Source: Flavobacteriaceae bacterium
GTDB lineage: Bacteria > Bacteroidota > Bacteroidia > Flavobacteriales > Flavobacteriaceae
Length of the DNA: 39,737 nt
Direction of reading: 5' to 3'
Assembly: GCA_016744615.1 (NCBI GenBank)
Contig: JADGEA010000010.1
Span: 1-39,737 of the forward strand
Numbering within the stretch: position 1 is the stretch's first letter; each line of letters begins with the position of its first letter. The notes under the pieces are model-generated. The model did no database searches. It saw only the letters and a program-made list of their open reading frames with translations, and was not told where the DNA came from. Made by a program: the position numbers and the translations under genes. This document shows, piece by piece, positions 33,139 to 39,737 of this stretch.

Positions 33139-34410
33139 TTAAAAGGCTCCTTGAATTTCTTCGATGGATACTTTCAATACTTTTAATGTAATGGTATTAA
33201 GAACATCTTTATTTCCTTTAAAATGGTATATCCGTTGTATATGTTTATAGCTTTCTCCAACTGCCAATGCCAAAGCAGGTGAAGAACTTTCCAATTCATA
33301 AAAAGGTCCCATTTGAGTACCATCTTCTAACTTACCGTCATTATATGAATTTAGCACATCTCCTGAATAAGGATCATCTTGTAATTCCCATGCAGAATTA
33401 ACGTATACATCATTCTCTTTTGGTTCTGGAATTTCTAATATAGTTAAAATCATATTTTCAGAATCGTAGCTACCTATTAATCCTGTTGTTCTTTTAGGTG
33501 AAACACCAATTTTACCCCTGCTCTTACCATCTGCTTTAAAATAAATTGTTTTTGCTGTCATCTTTAATCTATTCGTATCAATTTTTCCAAAATAGTTGTC
33601 GTTTACAATAGAACCTAATTGGTTTTTATTTCCTTGTTTTACAGGAACAACAACCGTGGTTTCTATAGAAGAATTTAACATACTTAATAGCCATATTGAA
33701 ACTAAACCAGTTTTCTTTTTCCAGTCTGAACTCCCTATATTCTTTACAGTATTCATTGTTTCATAAGCAACTACAGATAATTTTTTATTTTCCAAATGCA
33801 ATAATTCCTTAATTTGAGCTTTCTGAAGTAAGTTAATTCTTCTTGTTAAAGCAATCTTAAAATTAGTACCTGAATAATTGAGTAAGTTCATTTCTTTTTG
33901 AAATAAGGCACTATTCTTCATTTGCTCCACTACATGAAAAGCTTCTGTATCCAAAATAGGTGGAACATACCAATTAGCAAAATCAAAACTTACTCCTGGT
34001 TTAAAATACAAGGAAAACTGACCTCCTTCTGGTCCCAACCAAAAACGCTCCTCTCCTCCAGTTGGATTTATGTGTTCTTTTATTTCTTTTGATCTGATCA
34101 GATCATAATTTAACCATCCAAAACTCAAGCCTTCTTCTCCGTTAAGTGTGCTTGTCATCACTCTACCCTGTAATTCAGGTGAGAGTACAAGCATCGATTT
34201 TTTATCATCACTTTCTAAAATAATGGTGTTTTTATAATTCTTTTGAAGAAATTTTTTATCATAACCAAAAGTTCCTTTTTCATAAACTGTTTCAATACTT
34301 TCGCTGGAAAATTTCAATTGATTTACCAAATTCTCATGATTACTCTTATTACTTGGTTTACAGCCAAACAATACAATTCCTAACAGAAATAAAAAAAATA
34401 TTTTTCCCAT
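33139..34410 (-). CDS. DUF6786-like lipoprotein
   Basis: The 423-residue lipoprotein has Cys17 (VLFGC). Segments SPELQGRVMTSTLNGEEGLS, FGWLNYDLI, and GGEERFWLGPEGGQFSLYF match a family I remember as DUF6786, which is found beside glycosidases in Bacteroidota and related phyla. The beta-rich pattern and aldose-epimerase-like feel suggest a carbohydrate-binding or mutarotase-like fold, but no activity is known to me. It is the last gene of the operon, 13 bases after GH116, so it probably acts on or binds the same glycan. Confidence 0.65.
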   Translation of the reverse strand: MGKIFFLFLLGIVLFGCKPSNKSNHENLVNQLKFSSESIETVYEKGTFGYDKKFLQKNYKNTIILESDDKKSMLVLSPELQGRVMTSTLNGEEGLSFGWLNYDLIRSKEIKEHINPTGGEERFWLGPEGGQFSLYFKPGVSFDFANWYVPPILDTEAFHVVEQMKNSALFQKEMNLLNYSGTNFKIALTRRINLLQKAQIKELLHLENKKLSVVAYETMNTVKNIGSSDWKKKTGLVSIWLLSMLNSSIETTVVVPVKQGNKNQLGSIVNDNYFGKIDTNRLKMTAKTIYFKADGKSRGKIGVSPKRTTGLIGSYDSENMILTILEIPEPKENDVYVNSAWELQDDPYSGDVLNSYNDGKLEDGTQMGPFYELESSSPALALAVGESYKHIQRIYHFKGNKDVLNTITLKVLKVSIEEIQGAF

Positions 34411-34423
34411 AATTTTAAATATT

Positions 34424-37042
34424 TTAGGATTTAATTTTTATGAAAACAGTTTCCTTTTCATCTATAATTCTAAGTTTTTTAAACTTCTGAATTCCAAAAT
34501 TCTTTAACCGAAACTCTTTCAGTTCAACAGTACCAAATAACACTGTGAATTTAACATTTGCCACCTTTGAATCACTCTCAATTTCACATACACCCCATGC
34601 ATAACCATTTGACCAAAAATATTTTCCTGATTTAGATGTAAACATTACAAATTTATCAACACCTGAATAATGAAATTCTGACTCTGCTAAAATCGCAGCC
34701 CAACTCGCCATCGCTCTAGCATAATGATGTCCACACTCCGCTTCATCAAAAGGACTTCTTTTACTTCCGTTATACCTATCACGAATATTTTTAATCACAT
34801 GCAGTCCTTCTTTTTCCATTCCTTCATAAAGCATTCCAATAGCGGCAGTATATTCAAACCCAGTCATTACTTCACTAAAATAAGGAAATGGTATTTTAGG
34901 CCTTCCTTTTGGAAAACTAGCCATTAATAAAGCAGATTCATTACCCATTGCATAAGTTCTCATATTATTAAAATGGTTTGACATACTTTCCATTTGATTG
35001 TATTTTAAAATACTTTGAAGAGATGTTCTCACATTATTCTTATCAACGATATATCCCAAACCAATAACATGAGCCATATATTGGCCTACTAACTGGTCCA
35101 CCAAACACCCTTTAGCAAGTTGATAATTCGGATATTTATGACTTTCTTGATCTATCTCAACAAACCCGGAAGATTCACCAGAAGAAATCTCTTTTAAAAA
35201 ATCTTTTGACATAACAATCTGCTCATAGTACTCTCCATTAAACAAGTTTTTATCTGTCCAAATCTTCCCTTTTTCAAAAAGCGAATTACATGTTTTAGAA
35301 AAATCCATATCTCCAACTGCAGCTGCCATTAAACTACCAGCCTTTAACGCTCCAAGATACCAGATTTGCATTTGAGGGTTCGGACCAACATAATTCACAT
35401 CCATTGTATTATGCTGAACTCCTTCCATAACACCATCTTTATCCCTATCCCAACCATCTTTGATCCAAGCATATGATAAAACTGCTTTTACTTTTTTCCA
35501 ATGTTTTTGTAGAAATTCATGATCTCCAGAAAGTTGCCAATCCCTGTAAAACTTCATGATTGTTCCCATTTGCCCATCTGCAGCGGTTGCCCCTCCTGCT
35601 TTTGATTTATCAAGAGGGAGTTCCACTCTAAAACTCATCCTTCCTTCATCATTTGTTGCATAATCAAATTCAACCTCTCTCATAGATTTGGCTAGATCTC
35701 CAAATAAAAATGCTGTTGCCTGTTCATAATTCCATACATGTGTACAGGAACCCTTACAAGACCCAAAACTATCCATCACACCTTCCCAACCAAACATTCT
35801 GCCATCTAATGTTCTAAACACTGTTTGTGATCTCAATGTACTTAAATTAAATAATGCTGCTTCTATTACATTTTCATCAAAAGAACTATTTACCATAGAA
35901 TTTACAAATTCTATGGTTTTATTTTTTAATAAAGGAAGGTTGGAAACTTCTTTTTCAATAACATCCCATGCATTTGAGTATTTTGTACAATAATAGTTTC
36001 CTACTTTGGTTTTTGACCATGCAAATCTGTTAGGAAAATGCCATGTTAAATAAAAAATAAATGATTTTTTTTCTCCGGGAGCAATGGTTTTTTGAACAGC
36101 AAGAGAGGCCATAGGGTCATTATTGACCAATTTTGATTTCTCAGTCAGCATACCATCATCACTAAAATCATCCCAAAAATCCAAAACAGAATTTGACCAA
36201 CTTAGAGTAGTGGAGGATGTTCTGTAGGATATGTTACCTTTTTTATTTGGAGTTGTTAAGGCGATTGTTCCATAAGCTGGACTTTTCTTATCAACTTTGT
36301 TTGAGAACATATAAATTCCGGAAACATCTTTTATTTTTTTAAATTCATTTTGGTTTTTTTTTGCTCCAATTGGAATATAATCTCCTTTCCAGTCTGTCCT
36401 AAATTCACTCCCGTCTTTTCCAATAAAGTTCCTAATATTTCCTGAAATAGAAACTGTTATTGGTTTTGAAGTAATATTTTCAACCTCATAATTTAAAATT
36501 GCTATTGGGATACCTGAAGCATCTGCATCACCAGGAATTAAAGGATTAAACCCTGTTAATTTCACTATTACAGGCATAGATGAATCAGATAAGTTTACCC
36601 TTCCAAAAGGATAACTTGCATCAAAACTACTACTTTCAAATCTTGGCAAACCATGATGATTTACACTTCTACCCTCATAATGTTCATATTCAGAATCATA
36701 AAGAGGCCCTAAGAGTGCTTTTGTATATTTATTTTTACCTTCTTCAATGTGAATGGCAAAAAAAGGGGCATTGTTACCATCTGTTACGGTACTATAACCT
36801 TTTGCAGGAACATTCATTATTTCCCAATCCTTAAGTTCACCTCTACCTCCAAGAGATACTGTTCCCGTTCCAATTCCACCAAGAGGCAGTGCAATTCTTA
36901 AAAGGTGATCCTTATCATAATGTTTTAAAAAAGTAATTTTATCTTCCTTACTCAGAGATTGTGCTTTTAATTGTCTTATTCCAACCATTGAAAGAAAAAA
37001 TATAATTCCATATATTTTTAGTGCCTCTTTACTAATTTTCAT
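34424..37042 (-). CDS. GH116-family secreted glycosidase
   Basis: The 872-residue protein has a signal peptide (about 1-28, ending QLKAQ). The N-terminal beta-sandwich starts with the family motif LPLGGIGTGT at 52-61. The (alpha/alpha)6 catalytic domain has GWEG with Glu420 (placed as nucleophile by loose alignment with LEG of GBA2), GSCTHVWNYEQATAF (432-445), DGQMG near 489, and HNTMD with acid/base candidate Asp548. GH116 includes beta-glucosidases, beta-xylosidases and the glucosylceramidase GBA2, so the bond cleaved is uncertain. It sits between the DUF4838 and DUF6786 lipoprotein genes and is co-oriented with them. The start was chosen because it gives a proper signal peptide. Confidence 0.88.
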   Translation of the reverse strand: MKISKEALKIYGIIFFLSMVGIRQLKAQSLSKEDKITFLKHYDKDHLLRIALPLGGIGTGTVSLGGRGELKDWEIMNVPAKGYSTVTDGNNAPFFAIHIEEGKNKYTKALLGPLYDSEYEHYEGRSVNHHGLPRFESSSFDASYPFGRVNLSDSSMPVIVKLTGFNPLIPGDADASGIPIAILNYEVENITSKPITVSISGNIRNFIGKDGSEFRTDWKGDYIPIGAKKNQNEFKKIKDVSGIYMFSNKVDKKSPAYGTIALTTPNKKGNISYRTSSTTLSWSNSVLDFWDDFSDDGMLTEKSKLVNNDPMASLAVQKTIAPGEKKSFIFYLTWHFPNRFAWSKTKVGNYYCTKYSNAWDVIEKEVSNLPLLKNKTIEFVNSMVNSSFDENVIEAALFNLSTLRSQTVFRTLDGRMFGWEGVMDSFGSCKGSCTHVWNYEQATAFLFGDLAKSMREVEFDYATNDEGRMSFRVELPLDKSKAGGATAADGQMGTIMKFYRDWQLSGDHEFLQKHWKKVKAVLSYAWIKDGWDRDKDGVMEGVQHNTMDVNYVGPNPQMQIWYLGALKAGSLMAAAVGDMDFSKTCNSLFEKGKIWTDKNLFNGEYYEQIVMSKDFLKEISSGESSGFVEIDQESHKYPNYQLAKGCLVDQLVGQYMAHVIGLGYIVDKNNVRTSLQSILKYNQMESMSNHFNNMRTYAMGNESALLMASFPKGRPKIPFPYFSEVMTGFEYTAAIGMLYEGMEKEGLHVIKNIRDRYNGSKRSPFDEAECGHHYARAMASWAAILAESEFHYSGVDKFVMFTSKSGKYFWSNGYAWGVCEIESDSKVANVKFTVLFGTVELKEFRLKNFGIQKFKKLRIIDEKETVFIKIKS

Positions 37043-37053
37043 GTTTACATATT

Positions 37054-39291
37054 TTAATCAATTAACACTTCATCTGCAAAAATCCAGGAAGGTTGTCCTG
37101 CAGCATGATGCCAGTAAGGAGGTGTTTTCATACTTTTAGCTTTAACCTTTATATATCTAACCTTAACCTCAGGAAACTTTATATTAAAGTATTGAATGTC
37201 ATTTACTTTACTCTTTTTTATCAATGGGTCTTTATTTTTAATAGTTCCTAATTTTTTGAAATTTTTATTATCATTTGAGTAATAATAAGTTACCTCTAAA
37301 GGAAAAAACACAACATGATTGGTTACCTGTAAAAATGCTGTGGAAACAGTAGATATTTCCTGACTTTCGCCAAGATCAATAACAGCCTCTAAATTATTAC
37401 CTTCAAAACCTAACCAATTGGCGTAAAATCCGTTTCCACCTAATGCTCCATCTGTTAGAACCTGAGGATCTTCTTTGGCGTATTTTTTAGGCTTCGTTAG
37501 CAATGTAACTTTTTTACCTAATGCCTTATTTGGCTTAGTTGCAACTTCTAAAGCTTTTTTACAAGATGAATAATAATCCTCAACTGTAAATCGCATTTCA
37601 TTCATCATGGTAATATCTGCCTTTTCACAAACAGAAATAAATCCATTCAATTTATCCTCCACAAATGGATTTTTTTTCTTTATTTCCTGATCATCAACAA
37701 TCACCAAGGTAAAATCTTTTGAAATATTCTTACGGCAAGCTTCCAAAATAGCATAGTCAACTCCTAATCTTGCTTCTTTTACTCTTTGTCTAATTATTGG
37801 TTTTTTAGAAACAGCTGCTTCTGCCTTGTTAAAAAAATCATTATATGTATTAAGCAATTCCGGACTTAAAAATGAATCAAATGCCTGCGAAGGGTCACCA
37901 TATAAGAATAGAAAAAAGTCAGGATCTTCCTTTATTTTTTGATGGATCAGATCTATATATTTTTTAACATAAACACCAGCTTCTTCATAATATCCATTTG
38001 TAAATTCTGTAATGATTTCATCAGCATTATCATCAGGATTCCACAATAATTTTGCGGTTAAGTACGACCTTAAAGCAAACAATTCACTTGGATTAGAACT
38101 ATGCTGCTCAAAGATCCATTTTGCATGGTTATCTCTAAAAAACTGAATGTTAGGCTGAAGTGTATGAATGTTTGGAAAAGGAGCTAAAAAGTTAGTAAAC
38201 TGTGTAGTATAATCCCAAATACGGATATTATCAGTAAGCTTATTCCAACCTCTGATATCATCAGCAAACGCTGTACACTTTTCTGTAATAGATGCACTTC
38301 TGTCACATTCAATGGAGCAAAGTGTAATCAATACGTTATCTGCTGGTTTTGTTTTACAAGGTTTACGGGTATATTGATAAGCCAATGTAGATATTGTTCT
38401 ATCAGGAAATTTAGCAGCTACTTTATTTACAAATTGAATCATCGATCCCGAAGGACTACCTTCTTCTTCATCTATTTTACTACATTGATCACAAGTACAA
38501 TATTGCGTATTATCATCTTGACTTACTGAAATTACAGTTGCATCTGGATATCTTTTAAAAAGGGCTGCAACCGAATCTTTTACAATCTCTAAAACCTTTT
38601 TATTTGTAAGACATAACTGTGTTGGAATTCTTTTTCCATTACGCAAAGAAAAATACTCAGGATGCTCATTATAAAACTTTTCTTCAGGAATAAATCTATG
38701 AAAAGTATGCACTTTAGCTCCCGGTACATAATGAGGAAAAGACTCTGTAGTCACTTTTAATTTTCCAGCAAATATAGAATCGTTATAAAACAATCGTGAA
38801 TGCACCGTTCTGGTTGTAATTTCAGGAGTATAACTATAATTTAATGATCTGGCCAAAGAAATAGTTTTCAGATCAGGTATCTTTTCAGCATCAGGTGCAT
38901 ACCATTCACAATCCAGATATTTTTCCAAGAATACATAAACTGCATTTTTAACAGCATGCCCTGAACCTCCTCCAATAATAAGATTTTCTCCATCAATTCT
39001 TATTTTTATTTCATTTGGGTCAGTATCCAGTTTTTTGATAAATATCTTTTTTTTATTATCATACTCTTTAGCTTCACTATTAATACTAATCTCCACTTTT
39101 GTGATTTTCTGCAAATAATTTTGTAATTCAGATGCTGCAAATAGCACATCTTTTCCTGCATCTTTATCTGTAACAATTTCATATTCTGAAGTCCCATTTT
39201 CTACCAAAAAAATTCCCTTTTCTTTACAGGACAACATATTTGTAAGAAGTAAGATGGAAAATAAAATGCTCTTTATTAATTTGACTTTCAT
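37054..39291 (-). CDS. DUF4838 lipoprotein with C-terminal discoidin (F5/8 C) domain
   Basis: The 745-residue protein is a lipoprotein (Cys22 in NMLSC). An alpha-glucuronidase-like N-terminal beta domain covers about 35-145 (AASELQNYLQKIT, GGSGHAVKNAVYVFLEKYL, CEWYAPDAEKIP). The DUF4838 barrel follows, with SVSQDDNTQYCTCDQCSK holding Cys265, Cys267 and Cys270, then LAYQYTRKPCKTKPADNV and IRIWDYTTQF. A galactose-binding/discoidin domain occupies about 605-745 (WLGFEGNNLEAVIDLG, VRYIKVKAKSM). DUF4838 proteins look like glycosidases related in fold to GH67/GH20; this one is not characterised as far as I know. It is 11 bases upstream of GH116. Confidence 0.83.
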   Translation of the reverse strand: MKVKLIKSILFSILLLTNMLSCKEKGIFLVENGTSEYEIVTDKDAGKDVLFAASELQNYLQKITKVEISINSEAKEYDNKKKIFIKKLDTDPNEIKIRIDGENLIIGGGSGHAVKNAVYVFLEKYLDCEWYAPDAEKIPDLKTISLARSLNYSYTPEITTRTVHSRLFYNDSIFAGKLKVTTESFPHYVPGAKVHTFHRFIPEEKFYNEHPEYFSLRNGKRIPTQLCLTNKKVLEIVKDSVAALFKRYPDATVISVSQDDNTQYCTCDQCSKIDEEEGSPSGSMIQFVNKVAAKFPDRTISTLAYQYTRKPCKTKPADNVLITLCSIECDRSASITEKCTAFADDIRGWNKLTDNIRIWDYTTQFTNFLAPFPNIHTLQPNIQFFRDNHAKWIFEQHSSNPSELFALRSYLTAKLLWNPDDNADEIITEFTNGYYEEAGVYVKKYIDLIHQKIKEDPDFFLFLYGDPSQAFDSFLSPELLNTYNDFFNKAEAAVSKKPIIRQRVKEARLGVDYAILEACRKNISKDFTLVIVDDQEIKKKNPFVEDKLNGFISVCEKADITMMNEMRFTVEDYYSSCKKALEVATKPNKALGKKVTLLTKPKKYAKEDPQVLTDGALGGNGFYANWLGFEGNNLEAVIDLGESQEISTVSTAFLQVTNHVVFFPLEVTYYYSNDNKNFKKLGTIKNKDPLIKKSKVNDIQYFNIKFPEVKVRYIKVKAKSMKTPPYWHHAAGQPSWIFADEVLID

Positions 39292-39338
39292 GTGTTTAGT
39301 TTTAAAATTTAATTTTATAACTTTCAGATTCAGAAAAA

Positions 39339-39737
39339 CTACAACTGAATTTCAATCACTTCCTGTTTTTGTTTACTGGAATAAAGGGGTGACAATACTT
39401 TCTTGTTTTTTGTACCCGGCTCACCAACAATAATTGTATAGGTTCCTTTTTTTAATACTTTAGGAACATAACTTGACCCTTTGATTCTAAGTGTATAAAC
39501 AATTTCTTTTGTATCTTCATTCATTACCTGAATAACAGGATCTTGCATCCCTTTAACTCTGATCTCGGGCAAAAACAGATTTGCATTTTTTAAGAAATTA
39601 TCTCCTTGGCTGATCACAATCGGCCAGCCTTCATATTGCTTATCTTTTTTTGGATTTGCCTGTCTCGGCCAACATTCGATAGTAATATCTCTCGTGTTTT
39701 TATTAAATCGAACTATGCCATATCCCGTTGCACGATC
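39339..39737 (-). CDS. C-terminal fragment of a probable PhoD-like phosphatase/metallophosphoesterase
   Basis: The minus-strand frame is open from the right edge to the stop at 39339 (133 codons), so the gene continues outside the window; an apparent GTG start at 39617 is internal. It begins DRATGYGIVRFNKNTRDITI, then ECWPR, and continues with EGWPIVISQGDNFLKNANLF, LPEIRV, PVIQVMNEDTKEIVYTLRIK and GTYTIIVGEP. I recall this C-terminal beta domain from alkaline phosphatase D-like secreted proteins of Bacteroidota and Planctomycetes, but the catalytic part is not visible. It precedes the DUF4838 gene by 47 bases in the same direction. Confidence 0.5.
   Translation of the reverse strand, partial: DRATGYGIVRFNKNTRDITIECWPRQANPKKDKQYEGWPIVISQGDNFLKNANLFLPEIRVKGMQDPVIQVMNEDTKEIVYTLRIKGSSYVPKVLKKGTYTIIVGEPGTKNKKVLSPLYSSKQKQEVIEIQL

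Noticed and set aside
39615-39617. GTG as true start of the last minus-strand gene
   Set aside because: The frame stays open to the right edge of the window and the upstream residues fit the same domain, so the GTG is internal.

Overview
The window is AT-rich, tightly packed DNA from a member of the Bacteroidota, most likely a marine flavobacterium. The evidence is a SusC/SusD pair, many short Cys-terminated lipoprotein signals, TAnnTTTG-type -7 promoter boxes, few Shine-Dalgarno sites, and several secreted glycoside hydrolases. No rRNA, tRNA or CRISPR array was seen.

Layout. (1) 1-6045, minus strand: the start of a small secreted protein, then a SusC-SusD-PKD lipoprotein operon. (2) 6368-9277, plus strand: a partly decayed sugar cassette. 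It holds a LacI-type regulator remnant fused to a transposase remnant, an intact GH32 enzyme, an intact fucU-like mutarotase and a frameshifted aldo/keto reductase remnant. (3) 9357-14902, minus strand: a five-gene operon of FGGY kinase, class II aldolase, TetR regulator, class III aminotransferase and GH27 enzyme. It is divergent from an MFS transporter at 14968-16251. (4) 16505-26760, plus strand: a seven-gene cell-envelope operon with a tandem ModA-like lipoprotein, ModB-like permease, ModC-like ATPase, MacB/FtsX-like permease, LolD-like ATPase, a 1448-residue beta-propeller lipoprotein and a Cys-rich membrane-anchored protein. (5) 26772-32928, minus strand: a six-gene operon of ALDH3-type dehydrogenase, two tandem-SCP2 proteins, class III aminotransferase and a transketolase split into two genes. 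(6) 33139-39737, minus strand: DUF6786-like lipoprotein, GH116, DUF4838/discoidin lipoprotein and the C-terminus of a probable PhoD-like phosphatase.

How it fits together. Regions 1, 3 and 5 carry the same palindromic operator directly downstream of a -7 box: identical 29-bp blocks at 6143-6171 and 33007-33035, and a close variant at 14923-14940. The only TetR gene in the window lies inside one of these units. I infer one TetR regulon covering outer-membrane uptake (SusCD), inner-membrane uptake (MFS), phosphorylation and aldol cleavage (kinase, aldolase), amine and ketol chemistry (two aminotransferases, split transketolase), aldehyde oxidation (ALDH3) and small-hydrophobe binding (SCP2). 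The substrate is not known. The TetR, SCP2 and ALDH3 families suggest that part of it is hydrophobic.

The other candidate for an undescribed system is region 4. Three of its extracytoplasmic proteins each carry a Cys-x-Cys motif, and the second lobe of the ModA-like protein has Cys in two predicted ligand loops. I infer an envelope system that handles a thiophilic metal or metal cofactor, not a plain molybdate importer.
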